Of a stretch of DNA of 64,000 nucleotides, positions 52,667-61,520 are shown piece after piece. The position numbers and the translations under genes were made by a program. Source of the stretch: Nocardia flavorosea NBRC 108225. GTDB taxonomy: Bacteria; Actinomycetota; Actinomycetes; Mycobacteriales; Mycobacteriaceae. Numbering within the stretch: position 1 is the first letter of the stretch; each line of letters begins with the position of its first letter. The notes under the pieces were generated by a model. It searched no databases. It saw nothing but the letters and a program-made list of their open reading frames with translations, and had not been told where the DNA came from. Where the stretch lies: positions 372,001 through 436,000 of the forward strand of contig NZ_BDCG01000008.1 of assembly GCF_001613385.1 (NCBI RefSeq), read 5' to 3'.

Positions 52667-54229
52667 TCACCACGGCACCATCGGGAGGCCGATACGCCCC
52701 GCGGTATCCGCGGCGAGCCGGTGCAACCCGGCGACGTCCGGTACCCGCACGGGATCGAGACTCGCCAGCGTCAGGAGATAGTCACCGCGGAACCGGCACA
52801 GGTAACCGGACAACCGGGTCCGCGGGCGGCGCGCGTGGGTCAGACCCGGGTGGATGGCGCGGGCAGCGACACCGGTGCAGCCGTGCGGCCCGAGGGCGTG
52901 CAGCGGCTCCGGTATCGGGCCGATATTCGAACACAGGATGTCGCGCTCCCCGGCCCCTCGGGACAGCAGGTACGCCACCCGATCCGGGACGAGATGCAGG
53001 ATTTCCTCCGGCAGTCCGGCGGGGCTCGATATCCGGCGTTCGTAGGCGGCGCGGCTTTTCGCTCGGATCGCGCCGGGATCGTCACCGGGTGCAACGATGA
53101 TCTCGGTCATCGCGAGATCGTTGTCGATCCGGGGTTCGTCGCGGGTGTCCACCGGCAGACTCGCCACGATCTCGCGTCCGGGAAAACCGGCGGCCCACAG
53201 TGTGTTCGCCACGAACCAGATGAACACACCGTTCGGCGTACCACCGCTCGCCGCGGCTACCCGGTCCCATTCCTGGGCGGGACACCGCAGCACGAGCGCC
53301 GGCACCGGCAGATCGGCGTGCGCGACGGCGGTACCGACGGGGTGGCTGGAATCTGATTCGGGCGACCGGCTGCCACCGGGCCTCCCTGCCGGCCTCTCAC
53401 GCAACCGCATCTCTGCCGGCATTTCATGCCGCCACCAGAGTCGAAAACGCTCCGCGGTCCGTGCTCGCTGGAGTGCGGTTCGCGCGGCACGGACGGTGCC
53501 GACGAGGACCGTGGCGCAGGTTTCGGCGGCATCGACCCAGTCCGACTCCGGATCGCCGCCCGGCTGCACACTGCCGCCGGCGCTGCTGTCGCGCCCCGGT
53601 GCGGGTTCGCGATCCGGCGCGGGTTCGTGACCAGGCTCATGTTCACCACCCGGCGCGGGTCCACGGCCAAGCACACGTTCACCACCCGGCGCAGGTCCAC
53701 GGCCAAGCACACGTTCACCACCCGGCGCAAGTCCACGGCCCGGTGCGAGTTCGGAGCGTGGCCCGGGTTCGAGGTCCGGTCCGTTTCCGGCCGACGCTGC
53801 GAGCGCCTGTTCGACGGCGATAACCAGTCCCCGGGCGTCGGTGAGAACATGTGAACAGGTGAGGGCGACGACCGTGCCACCGTCGGTGAGCGGCGCCGCC
53901 GACAGGCGCCAGCCGGGGCCGTGCCGTGGATCCAGTCCTGCACCCCGTCCGTCTGCCCACGACAAGATGTCGTCCACCCGAAGTGGTGCCGACGCCATAT
54001 CGAGCGGGTGGGCGCGAATACTGGTCTGCCAGCGGTCCCGGGCGCCGGGAACTCCGGACCGAACGACCCGGCGGCCGAGCGGGCCCACGCACAGGGCGTC
54101 GTGCAACCGGTCGAGCCGGGCGCGATCCACCGCGTCCGCCGTCCGCCACAGCCCCTGAAGCGCGATGGGCGTACCCATCCCCTGATGGGTACGCAGGAAA
54201 ATACCGTCGATAACGCTCAGTCGGCGCAT
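52667..54229 (-). CDS. WS/DGAT-like acyltransferase with altered motif
   Basis: A 520-residue protein with the overall pattern of wax ester synthase/diacylglycerol acyltransferase (condensation-like fold). It starts S-V-I-D-G-I-F-L as WS/DGAT do with their L-S-x-x-D-x-x-F region. The active motif H-H-x-x-x-D-G reads S-H-V-L-T-D-A at residues 126-132, keeping the second His (127) and Asp (131). A charged Pro/Gly/Glu-rich insert at about 150-215 includes three 12-residue repeats. The C-terminal domain has N-x-x-V-S/T-x-like S-N-I-G-P-I-P-E-P near 440. It may make storage lipid or be a diverged relative; identity with a specific enzyme is uncertain. Confidence 0.65.
   Translation of the reverse strand: MRRLSVIDGIFLRTHQGMGTPIALQGLWRTADAVDRARLDRLHDALCVGPLGRRVVRSGVPGARDRWQTSIRAHPLDMASAPLRVDDILSWADGRGAGLDPRHGPGWRLSAAPLTDGGTVVALTCSHVLTDARGLVIAVEQALAASAGNGPDLEPGPRSELAPGRGLAPGGERVLGRGPAPGGERVLGRGPAPGGEHEPGHEPAPDREPAPGRDSSAGGSVQPGGDPESDWVDAAETCATVLVGTVRAARTALQRARTAERFRLWWRHEMPAEMRLRERPAGRPGGSRSPESDSSHPVGTAVAHADLPVPALVLRCPAQEWDRVAAASGGTPNGVFIWFVANTLWAAGFPGREIVASLPVDTRDEPRIDNDLAMTEIIVAPGDDPGAIRAKSRAAYERRISSPAGLPEEILHLVPDRVAYLLSRGAGERDILCSNIGPIPEPLHALGPHGCTGVAARAIHPGLTHARRPRTRLSGYLCRFRGDYLLTLASLDPVRVPDVAGLHRLAADTAGRIGLPMVPW
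53641..53748. repeat. 36-bp tandem repeat, three units
   Basis: Units at 53641-53676, 53677-53712 and 53713-53748 share GTTCACCACCCGGCGC and most other bases; the first two differ at one position. Each unit codes for 12 residues in the WS/DGAT-like protein, so copy number can vary without breaking the frame. Confidence 0.85.
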
Positions 54230-54389
54230 CAGCTCAGGCTAGCCATCTCCTCCGGCGAGCCCTGTGGAATCCCGCCCTGCTCACAGCTGTCGGCGCACCC
54301 GTGGACGATGTGATGTTCCGGCACACCGGCGCGACCCTGGTGCCGGTCGAGCCACAGACTTACCGGCACATCGTGACGACGGTGCGGGC

Positions 54390-55514
54390 TCAGCCCGGCG
54401 GAAGCTCGCGGGCGAAGAAGTCGAGTGCGTGATCCAGCCCGCCCTGCTGGAGTACATTGTGGCCGGCCTCGAGGATACGGAGTTGGTGTTGGGTTCCGTT
54501 CAGCAAGAACTGGCCGGTGAGGGCGAGGGTGAGAGGTAGGGGGACGACAGCGTCGTAGACGCCGTGTACGACCAGAATCGGGTCCTGGTAACCGCTGACC
54601 GGCACGCCCATGTAGTCGCGCATCATCGGCGCAAACTCTGGATCGTTCAGCGGCCGCGTCAACATATTGCCGATCTGCGCTTCGGCCAGCATCCGGCCGG
54701 TGCCGGAGTTACAGGAGGTTCTGAGCTCACCAACGAAATCCCGGCCGGCCGGGGTGAGATAGTCGTCGATATCGAGCCCCGCGCCGACCATACCGGACAG
54801 TACGAGTGTGACGGCCCGACCGGCGAAGCCCGGCAGCTCGAGCTGGTCCGGCCTGGAGCGCAGGAAGATGTGCTCCATATTGCTGACCGGCGCCAGGGCG
54901 ACTGTCCCGCGGAAATCGAGCTCGGGGGCGTACTCCGGGGCGTACCGGCCGGCGCCGAGCGCGGCGTGACCACCCTGAGAGAATCCGGTGACACCCCAAC
55001 TGGTGGAGAGACCGCCTACGGCGGCGCGGGTGGCACGTACCGCGTCGATGGTAGCGCTGGCGGCTGTGCTGGTCTGCAGATATGGGTGCGGCACCGGGGA
55101 CCCCGGACTCAAACCGATGTAGTCGGGCGCGACCACCGCGTAACCGGCATCGTTGAGCCGGCGCACGATCGGTCCCGTCTCCTCTTCGAGCTGGGGAGAA
55201 CCGGTCAGTCCGCACTGCTGCCCCACACCGGAAGTGCCGTGATCCCATGCGACGATCCGGTAGCCGCCGTCCGGGGCGGGACCATCCGGAACCCGAACCA
55301 GAGCTTCCGCGGCAATGAGTTTCCCGCCGGGCCCCGTGGTGACATAGCCGATGCGCTGGACATCGTCGAGTCCGCCCCATTCGCGGCCGATCGGTTCCGC
55401 GGATAACAGGAGCCCCGGGTACCAAGACGTATCCGCATGCGCGACCACTGGCAGTCCGGCGCACAGCGTCGTGACCAATGTCAGAACCCCCACAATTGTC
55501 CGGACGACGTGCAC
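54390..55514 (-). CDS. Secreted lipase/esterase, alpha/beta hydrolase
   Basis: A 374-residue exported enzyme of the secretory lipase (LIP) type. The signal peptide is residues 1-28 (V-H-V-V-R-T-I-V-G-V-L-T-L-V ending A-H-A). The nucleophile lies in G-F-S-Q-G-G-H near residue 186, the acid in H-G-V-Y-D-A near 322, and the base in E-A-G-H-N near 353. Two Cys (Q-Q-C-G and T-S-C-N) may pair. GTG 55514 is chosen because GAGGAGAGGG lies 4 nt upstream and begins the signal peptide; the frame is open to 55580. Likely to act on lipids or esters outside the cell. Confidence 0.85.
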   Translation of the reverse strand: MHVVRTIVGVLTLVTTLCAGLPVVAHADTSWYPGLLLSAEPIGREWGGLDDVQRIGYVTTGPGGKLIAAEALVRVPDGPAPDGGYRIVAWDHGTSGVGQQCGLTGSPQLEEETGPIVRRLNDAGYAVVAPDYIGLSPGSPVPHPYLQTSTAASATIDAVRATRAAVGGLSTSWGVTGFSQGGHAALGAGRYAPEYAPELDFRGTVALAPVSNMEHIFLRSRPDQLELPGFAGRAVTLVLSGMVGAGLDIDDYLTPAGRDFVGELRTSCNSGTGRMLAEAQIGNMLTRPLNDPEFAPMMRDYMGVPVSGYQDPILVVHGVYDAVVPLPLTLALTGQFLLNGTQHQLRILEAGHNVLQQGGLDHALDFFARELPPG

Positions 55515-55622
55515 CAGCCCTCTCCTCTGCCTCACTGCGGTCGAGATACATGATCGCAGCAATCCGGACGGTCCGCCCACGCAGTACCGTGTCCGGGCCG
55601 GTGACCCGGGCGTGTCCCAGGT

Positions 55623-56153
55623 TCAGCGGACAGGTGGTGCGATCTGCCAGTGTTTTTCCAGGGCACCGGCGATATCAGGTAACACGGTTACGGGAATTCT
55701 CTTGTGCCGCAAGATATTCCGAATTTCGGTGATTTGTTCGCGTTTTCGCAGGTCATAGGCGCCGGATACCGGACCGGACACCGGCGGAATGGATAGGAGA
55801 ATCAGTTCGCTGTGCAATTCCTCACCCTCGGTCAGATCCAGCGCGAGGGCCCACCGCGACCGCTCGTCCAGTCCGAACCGCCCGGCGATCACCCGATCCC
55901 ATTCGATACTGGTCACCGACCACGGGGTACGCCGGTGAATCGCGTCTTCGGCCAATACGACGACATCCCGCTTGAACAGGGCGAACAGGGCCACCACAGC
56001 GAGCAGCGCCCCGAGCACCAGCCCGGTGAAGACGCGACCGGCCCCGAACAGCAGCACCGTAGGCACCGTCACGGCCATCACGACCGCCGTCCCGGCCATA
56101 CCGTAACCCAGCGCCCGCCCGGTGGGCACCACACCCGCGTGCACCCTGTGCAT
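55623..56153 (-). CDS. Membrane protein with PH-like domain
   Basis: A 176-residue protein with two transmembrane helices near residues 9-27 and 33-52, followed by a soluble part (V-L-A-E-D-A-I-H-R-R-T-P-W-S-V-T-S-I-E-W-D-R-V) that looks like bacterial PH-like domains. ATG 56153 is used; an upstream frame to 56192 is possible. It lies between the lipase and encapsulin genes. Function is unknown. Confidence 0.65.
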   Translation of the reverse strand: MHRVHAGVVPTGRALGYGMAGTAVVMAVTVPTVLLFGAGRVFTGLVLGALLAVVALFALFKRDVVVLAEDAIHRRTPWSVTSIEWDRVIAGRFGLDERSRWALALDLTEGEELHSELILLSIPPVSGPVSGAYDLRKREQITEIRNILRHKRIPVTVLPDIAGALEKHWQIAPPVR

Positions 56154-56235
56154 ACCGACTCCACTCACCCGAACACGTGTTGCCGGCCACACGGTACCGG
56201 ATCGCCCGCCCCGGAGCGGGCGTCACGGCATCCAC

Positions 56236-57033
56236 TCAGTGCAGGGCTACGGCGGCCTCGGCGGAATAGACCTGGAAGGTCATGCTCTGCTGGAAATACA
56301 GCTGGACGGTTTCGGCATCATGGCCGAGATAGCCGATGGACAGGTCCTGGCCGAGGGTGAGGTCGAAATCCCCGCCTCGGGTGGTGAGCACGAAGGCGCC
56401 GTCGATAGCGGGCGCCCAGATGATCTCCCCGTCGGGTACGAGGCGCTCCAGGTGGGTGCGCAGCGGATGGCCGTGGTTGGAGGTCTCGCTGACCTTGGTG
56501 TACAGGTCGGCGCTGAGCAGTACCGAATACGGCCCGTCGACCCCGGCCAGCCGCAACTGGCTCACCGCCAGGGCGATCACCTCGGGCACCCCGAAGACAT
56601 CGTCGGGGAGCGCGATCGCCCGGTTCGACGAGGCCGCCCGGATACCGGTGATCCCGGCGGCGGCGTAGCCCTCGAAAACGGCCCGGTCCTCGGCGAAGGC
56701 GATCTTGCGGGCGGCGTCCTTGACCGGATCCAGGTCGGTGTCCTGGGCACCACGCTCGACATTGTCGAGTTCCTCCCGCGACAGCGTGAACGGCACCCGC
56801 AACTCCACCAGTGGCGCCACCACCCGCTGCCGGGCCACGACCCCGTCGTTCGGGGCGGCGATCGGGGTCGTGTGGCCGAGGCCACGCGCGGAGTAGTCGG
56901 TACCGTGCGGTCCGGAAAGATCCACCACCCGGCGGCCGGCGTTATGCCGTTTGAACGTCCGCGCGGACTCCTCTTCGATAACGGCCCAGGCCGCGTCCGT
57001 GATCGGCGCGAGCTCACGATGCAGGTTGTTCAT
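56236..57033 (-). CDS. Family 1 encapsulin shell protein
   Basis: A 265-residue HK97-fold protein that assembles into a hollow compartment, typically of 60 subunits. The opening M-N-N-L-H-R-E-L-A-P-I-T-D-A-A-W and later R-T-F-K-R-H-N-A-G-R-R-V-V-D, then F-A-E-D-R-A-V-F-E-G-Y near 115-125 and the end F-Q-Q-S-M-T-F-Q-V are typical of linocin M18/Cfp29 proteins. Its start overlaps the DyP stop (ATGA), so both are made together. The DyP enzyme is the cargo. Position 57033 is the ATG. Confidence 0.95.
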   Translation of the reverse strand: MNNLHRELAPITDAAWAVIEEESARTFKRHNAGRRVVDLSGPHGTDYSARGLGHTTPIAAPNDGVVARQRVVAPLVELRVPFTLSREELDNVERGAQDTDLDPVKDAARKIAFAEDRAVFEGYAAAGITGIRAASSNRAIALPDDVFGVPEVIALAVSQLRLAGVDGPYSVLLSADLYTKVSETSNHGHPLRTHLERLVPDGEIIWAPAIDGAFVLTTRGGDFDLTLGQDLSIGYLGHDAETVQLYFQQSMTFQVYSAEAAVALH

Positions 57034-58082
57034 ACGGTGCTGCTCCTTTTCAATGTGCCGATACCGAGTGAACCGTCCGCGCTCGGCGCCGGACCCGGCT
57101 GTACCGCCGCTTTCCCGGCCGGTTCCACCGCGGTATCCGCCGCCGGCGGCGCGGGCAGATCGTCGAAGAAATCCTGCGGCGGAACAAAGAACAGGGTGCC
57201 GGTGACGGCCGTGGAAAAATCCAGAATCCGGTCATGGGTTGCCTCGTCGGTACCGAGGAACATCCGCTCCAGCATGATCTCGGTGGTCCGGGGTGTTGCC
57301 GAATAGCCGACGAAATACGTGCCGAACTCGCCCTCACGGATACTGCCGAAAGGCATATTCGCGCGCAGGATCTCCCGTTCGGTACCGTCGGGCTCGATCA
57401 CCTGGTTCACCGCGATATGCGAATCCGCGGGCTTGTCCGCCTCGTCCAGTTCGAAATCCTCGAGTTTGGTCCGGCCGATGACCCGCTCCTGCTCCTGTAC
57501 CGGCAGGGCCCGCCAGGCCGGCAGATCGTGCAGATACTTCTGCACGATCACATAGCTGCCGCCGGTGAAGTCCGGATCGCCGGCCCCGATCAGCGCGGCC
57601 ACACCGGCGGCCGAATCGGGGAACGCACCCTCGGGGTTCTCGGTGCCGTCGACGAACCCCAGCAGATCGCGTTGTTCGAAATACCGGAACCCGACGGTTT
57701 CGTCGACGATCGCGCCCACCCCGGCCAACCGGTCGCCGATGGCCATCGCCAACTCGAAACAGGCGTCGTGCGCTTGGGCGCGGATATGGAACAGCAGATC
57801 GCCCGGGGTCGCGGGGGCATGGTGCAACGGGCCGTCGTATCCGGGGAATTCGTGCAGTTCGGCCGGACGGGGGCCGCCGAAAAGCCGGTCCCATGCCGCC
57901 GACCCGATACCGGTGATGCACCCCAGCCCCGCCCCCGGAAGCCGGAAACCGATCGCCCGCCGCAAACCCGGTAGCTCGGCCAGCAGATCCCGCGCCACCG
58001 CCTCACCACCTGGTTCGATGGTGGCGACGAGGAAATGCGCGGCCGGGGTGAGTGGTTCGAGTATCGGCTGCGGCTGCCCCAT
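57030..58082 (-). CDS. Dye-decolorising peroxidase, encapsulin cargo
   Basis: A 350-residue DyP-type heme peroxidase. The G-x-x-D-G motif is G-F-V-D-G-T-E-N-P near residues 147-155, with the catalytic Asp; the proximal His is in the A-V-N-Q or later His of the C-terminal half. The C-terminal tail (residues 290-350) is Ala/Pro-rich and ends D-G-S-L-G-I-G-T-L-K, the targeting peptide that docks on the inside of encapsulin. Such a pair protects against peroxide. No other cargo gene is nearby. Confidence 0.94.
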   Translation of the reverse strand: MGQPQPILEPLTPAAHFLVATIEPGGEAVARDLLAELPGLRRAIGFRLPGAGLGCITGIGSAAWDRLFGGPRPAELHEFPGYDGPLHHAPATPGDLLFHIRAQAHDACFELAMAIGDRLAGVGAIVDETVGFRYFEQRDLLGFVDGTENPEGAFPDSAAGVAALIGAGDPDFTGGSYVIVQKYLHDLPAWRALPVQEQERVIGRTKLEDFELDEADKPADSHIAVNQVIEPDGTEREILRANMPFGSIREGEFGTYFVGYSATPRTTEIMLERMFLGTDEATHDRILDFSTAVTGTLFFVPPQDFFDDLPAPPAADTAVEPAGKAAVQPGPAPSADGSLGIGTLKRSSTV

Positions 58083-58132
58083 AGGCGATCACACTACCGG
58101 CGAGCCGCCCCGGCCCCGCACATTCCCGGTGG

Positions 58133-58459
58133 CTACTTGGCCACAGTCAGCAGGAAGGCCACATCGTCGATCGCCAGCACGCTGTGCCGGGCCTTCGGCA
58201 CCACCAGCAGGTCGCCGGTCGATCCTTTCCACTCGTTGTCGCCGCTGTTCAGGGTGAGCGTGCCGGAGAGCACCAGCACGGTGGCCTCGCCCTGGTTGTC
58301 GTGTTCGGCCAGCGACTGGCCGGCGCACAATCCGACGACCGTCTGCCGCAACGAATTGGCATGTCCCCCGTAGATCGTCTGAGAACTACGGCCACTGGTG
58401 GTGGTCGCCGCCATCTTGAGCTGCTGCCGGGCCACCGCTGTCAGCGATTTCTTGTCCAT
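58133..58459 (-). CDS. Small cupin protein
   Basis: A 108-residue single-domain cupin. The metal motif is weak: A-E-H-D-N-Q-G-E-A-T-V-L-V-L-S-G near residues 51-66 gives His and Glu of motif 1, and K-A-R-H-S-V near 89-94 gives the His of motif 2. It starts M-D-K-K-S-L-T-A-V-A and contains Q-T-I-Y-G-G. Such proteins may bind a metal and small ligand or act as redox sensor; function is unknown. It lies between folA and the DyP gene on the same strand. Confidence 0.75.
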   Translation of the reverse strand: MDKKSLTAVARQQLKMAATTTSGRSSQTIYGGHANSLRQTVVGLCAGQSLAEHDNQGEATVLVLSGTLTLNSGDNEWKGSTGDLLVVPKARHSVLAIDDVAFLLTVAK

Positions 58460-58663
58460 GAACCGCCTTTCGCCTCCGCGTACCCGCGACCGGGCTGGTG
58501 ATCACGGGGTCGTATCGCCGAGTATGCCCGACCCGGACGCGGCATTCCCCCGTTTCTCCGAGCTGTGCTCCTTTTGCCACCGGGCGACACATCTGCGGCG
58601 CCCGCCCGCAACGTGCTCCGGGCATCCGCCTGCGCTACCCGGCGGCTGGAGCAGTGCGGCCGC

Positions 58664-59161
58664 TCAGCGGGTGAAGCGGCGGGTGCGATAGCGCAGGCCG
58701 CCGGACGACTCCAGCCAATCCTGCGCATCGGCGGAATGCCATTCCGGCCCGATTTCGGGGGCGTAAGCATCCCCGTACACCTCGGTATCCACCTCGGTGA
58801 TCAGGAGTTCGGTGGCATACGGCAGCGCCGCGCGGTAGACCTCGCCACCGCCCATCACCCAGGTGTTCGCGGGGGCGGCCAGATCGAGCGCGGCCGGGAC
58901 GGAACCGGCGGCTTCGGCACCCACGGCCGACCAATCCGCCTGCCGGGTCACCACGATATTGCGGCGGCCGGGCAGCGGGCGGAAACGCTCCGGTAGCGAT
59001 TCCCAGGTCCGCCGGCCCATCACCACGGGATGACCGGTGGTCGTCTCCCGGAAGAGCGCCATATCTTCGGGCACCCGCCACGGGATGGTGTTGTCCACCC
59101 CGATCACTCCGTCGGGCGTCTGCGCCCAGATCATGCCGATGACGCGTCCCGGTGCGGTCAT
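58664..59161 (-). CDS. folA: Dihydrofolate reductase
   Basis: A 165-residue enzyme that reduces dihydrofolate with NADPH. The fold shows [11 protein letters not shown] near residues 11-21, [12 protein letters not shown] near 24-35 (with the catalytic acidic residue), [11 protein letters not shown] and V-M-G-G-G-E-V-Y. It overlaps thyA by 4 bp (ATGA), coupling the two enzymes of thymidylate synthesis; thyA makes dihydrofolate, which this enzyme recycles. Confidence 0.96.
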   Translation of the reverse strand: MTAPGRVIGMIWAQTPDGVIGVDNTIPWRVPEDMALFRETTTGHPVVMGRRTWESLPERFRPLPGRRNIVVTRQADWSAVGAEAAGSVPAALDLAAPANTWVMGGGEVYRAALPYATELLITEVDTEVYGDAYAPEIGPEWHSADAQDWLESSGGLRYRTRRFTR

Positions 59162-60084
59162 ACGGCCACCGGAGCCTTGATCGCCGGGTGATGGCGGTAG
59201 TCCAGTATCCGCACGTCCTCGTACCGGTAGTCGAACAGCGACGGGGCCCGGGCGAGATCGAGTTCCGGGAACGGGTAGGGGTTACGGGTCAGCTGTTCGG
59301 CGACCTGTTCGTGGTGATTGTCGTAGATATGGCAGTCACCGCCGGTCCAGATGAAATCACCGGGTTCGAGCCCGCTCTGCTGAGCCACCATCACCGTGAG
59401 CAGGGCGTAACTGGCGATATTGAACGGCACCCCGAGGAACAGGTCGGCGCTGCGCTGGTACAGCTGGCAGGACAACCGGCCGTCGGCGACATAGAACTGG
59501 AACAGGGCATGGCAGGGTGCCAGCGCCATCCGGTCGAGCTCGGCCACATTCCAGGCCGAGACGAGCATGCGCCGGGAATCCGGGTCGGTCCGCAGGGTGT
59601 GCAGCACCTGCGCGATCTGGTCGATATGGCGGCCGTCGGGCGCGGGCCAGGAGCGCCACTGCACGCCGTAGACGGGCCCCAGCTCACCGTCGGCGCCGGC
59701 CCATTCGTCCCAGATGCTGACCCCGTGCTCCTGCAGCCACTGCACATTGGAATCCCCGCGCAGGAACCACAGCAGCTCGTACACGATCGATTTGAGATGG
59801 ACCTTTTTGGTGGTGATCAGCGGGAAGCCGGCGGAGAGGTCGTATCGGAGCTGATGCCCGAACACGCTACGGGTCCCGGTGCCGGTGCGGTCTGCCTTGG
59901 CGGTACCGGTGTCGAGCACCCTCCGTAAGAGGTCCTCGTATTGGGTGTCCGGAGCGCGGTCCGCCTCCCGGGGGCTCGCCGCGCTCGTACCAGGGCCACC
60001 GTCCACGCCCGCCGTACTCTTCGCTGCGCTCGCGCCGGCGTTGCTCGCTGCGTTCACCACGGGATCGTTCGCTGCGCTCGCCAC
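59158..60084 (-). CDS. thyA: Thymidylate synthase with N-terminal extension
   Basis: A 308-residue protein; the core begins at [11 protein letters not shown] near residue 47, so 46 residues precede a normal ThyA of about 263. The nucleophile Cys is in A-P-C-H-A-L-F-Q, and R-x-x-D substrate motif R-S-A-D-L-F is seen. It methylates dUMP with methylene-THF. The extension (Ala/Ser/Gly-rich) is coded by four copies of a GAGCGCAGCGA-like repeat. GTG 60084 is 6 nt after TAAGCT, so the long form is likely made from a leaderless mRNA. No start lies between it and the core. Confidence 0.93.
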   Translation of the reverse strand: MASAANDPVVNAASNAGASAAKSTAGVDGGPGTSAASPREADRAPDTQYEDLLRRVLDTGTAKADRTGTGTRSVFGHQLRYDLSAGFPLITTKKVHLKSIVYELLWFLRGDSNVQWLQEHGVSIWDEWAGADGELGPVYGVQWRSWPAPDGRHIDQIAQVLHTLRTDPDSRRMLVSAWNVAELDRMALAPCHALFQFYVADGRLSCQLYQRSADLFLGVPFNIASYALLTVMVAQQSGLEPGDFIWTGGDCHIYDNHHEQVAEQLTRNPYPFPELDLARAPSLFDYRYEDVRILDYRHHPAIKAPVAV

Positions 60085-60090
60085 GGGCCG

Positions 60091-60096
60091 AGCTTA
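60091..60096 (-). promoter_or_regulatory. -10 hexamer of leaderless thyA promoter
   Basis: TAAGCT on the minus strand ends 6 nt before the GTG at 60084. Confidence 0.5.
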
Positions 60097-60487
60097 ACTC
60101 CATGCCGAGCCCCGCCCACGCGCGCCCGCGCATTGGTCCGCAGCACCCACTCGGCCGCGGTTGCCAGGTCAGCGCGCACGTATCGGGACGGCGGGTGCAG
60201 TGCACACGTCTACGACAGGGCGAACGAACCGGCGGCTGAGCGGCCTCCACGGCGAGTGTCTGTCCTCGCTGCGAGGTGCAGGGAGGCATGCGGGGCAGGG
60301 TCCATCGGCCGCGAGCGGGCCACTCGGAACTGCCCGGCGCGCTCAAAGGGCACAGGTGCCGCGGCCTACGGTTCCGTGTGGCCGGTGCGCGGCCGTAGCG
60401 ATCCGGCCGGCTGCCACGAGTACGACCGTCCCGGCCGGATACCGCCCCCACAATCGCCGCCGCCTCCGGCCTGCCAAGCTGACCTCC
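60097..60487. other. Divergent region of thyA and cobF
   Basis: No gene is recognised, and no cobalamin riboswitch (no B12-box) is seen before cobF. A long frame across it on the minus strand is a composition artefact. Confidence 0.45.
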
Positions 60488-61228
60488 ATGCGGAAGCTGT
60501 ATGTGATCGGTATCGGCGCCGGTGACCCCGATCAGGTGACGATGCAGGCCGTCAAGGCGCTGCGGGAGGTCGACGTCTTCTTCGTTATGGGCAAGGGCAC
60601 CGAGAAACAGCAGCTCGTGGATGTGCGCACCGCGATCCTCGACGAGCACGCCGGCCGTCCCTACCGGATCGTCGAGATCCCCGACCCGCCGCGCGACCGC
60701 ACACCGGCCGACTACAACGCGACCGTGCTCGATTGGCACGAACGCCGTTCGATGTTGCTGGAAGAGGCGTTCGCCGGCACCGAAGGTGTGGGGGCGATCC
60801 TGGTGTGGGGGGATCCGGCGCTCTACGACAGCACCCTGCGCATGGTCGAACAGGTACTGGCCCGCGGCACACTGGCCTTCGACTACACCGTGATTCCCGG
60901 GGTGACCAGCGTGCACGCCCTCGCGGCCCGGCATCGGATCGTCCTGCACCGGATCGGCGAACCGGTGCACATCACCACCGGGCGGCGGTTGCGCGCCGAG
61001 GGGCTGGGCGGCGGATCGACGGTGGTCATGCTCGACGCCGACTGTGCGTTCACCTCCGTCCCGGGCGATACCTACATCTGGTGGGGCGCCTACCTCGGAA
61101 TGCCGGACGAAACGCTGTTCCACGGCAGGGCCGGCGAGATCGGCGCGGAAATCGTGCGCCGGCGCGCGGAGTTGCGGGCACGCAAGGGCTGGATCATGGA
61201 TATCTACCTGCTGCGCCCCGCTGAATGA
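60488..61228 (+). CDS. cobF: Precorrin-6A synthase (deacetylating)
   Basis: A 246-residue SAM-dependent methyltransferase of the aerobic cobalamin pathway; it methylates precorrin-5 at C1 and releases acetate. The tetrapyrrole methylase fold shows V-I-G-I-G-A-G-D-P near residues 5-13, V-W-G-D-P-A-L-Y-D-S near 102-111, and V-I-P-G-V-T-S near 136-142, with T-G-R-R-L near 166. The ATG at 60488 is preceded by GACCTCC, a poor site. No other cobalamin genes lie in the window. Confidence 0.92.
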   Translation: MRKLYVIGIGAGDPDQVTMQAVKALREVDVFFVMGKGTEKQQLVDVRTAILDEHAGRPYRIVEIPDPPRDRTPADYNATVLDWHERRSMLLEEAFAGTEGVGAILVWGDPALYDSTLRMVEQVLARGTLAFDYTVIPGVTSVHALAARHRIVLHRIGEPVHITTGRRLRAEGLGGGSTVVMLDADCAFTSVPGDTYIWWGAYLGMPDETLFHGRAGEIGAEIVRRRAELRARKGWIMDIYLLRPAE

Positions 61229-61251
61229 GCTGGTAATCGGCCTGCGGGTCG

Positions 61252-61257
61252 TAGCAT
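61252..61257 (+). promoter_or_regulatory. -10 hexamer of the DUF2630 gene
   Basis: TAGCAT, 8 nt before the ATG at 61266. Confidence 0.45.
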
Positions 61258-61265
61258 GGTCTCCC

Positions 61266-61511
61266 ATGACCGAACAGGACATACTCGGGCGGATCAAGGA
61301 ACTGGTCGACCACGAGCACGACCTGCGGTCGCGAGCCTCACGCGGGGAGCTCGATCCCGATGTGGAGCGGCGCCGCCTGGCCGAAGTGGAAGTCATGCTC
61401 GATCAGTGCTGGGATCTGCTCCGGCAGCGACGGGCCCGTATCGATCGCGACGAATCCCCCGACGAGGCGCAGCCACGACCGCCGGGACAGGTCGAGGGAT
61501 ACCTGCAGTAG
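61266..61511 (+). CDS. DUF2630 protein
   Basis: An 81-residue, Arg/Glu-rich, helical soluble protein: I-K-E-L-V-D-H-E-H-D-L-R, then V-E-R-R-R-L-A-E-V-E-V-M-L-D-Q-C-W-D-L-L-R-Q-R-R-A are signatures of DUF2630. A coiled-coil of about 50 residues is likely. It starts 38 nt after the cobF stop and has its own TANNNT hexamer. Function is unknown in all members. Confidence 0.9.
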   Translation: MTEQDILGRIKELVDHEHDLRSRASRGELDPDVERRRLAEVEVMLDQCWDLLRQRRARIDRDESPDEAQPRPPGQVEGYLQ

Positions 61512-61520
61512 GCGGCCACG

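Noticed and set aside
53641..53748. CRISPR-like array from the 36-bp repeats
   Set aside because: The units are directly adjacent with no spacers and are in frame within a coding gene; no cas genes are near.
60097..60487. Possible cobalamin riboswitch before cobF
   Set aside because: No B12-box or characteristic core is present.
59867..61396. A 509-codon minus-strand frame across thyA and cobF
   Set aside because: Arg/Pro/Gly-rich, no motif, and it covers well-recognised genes on both strands.
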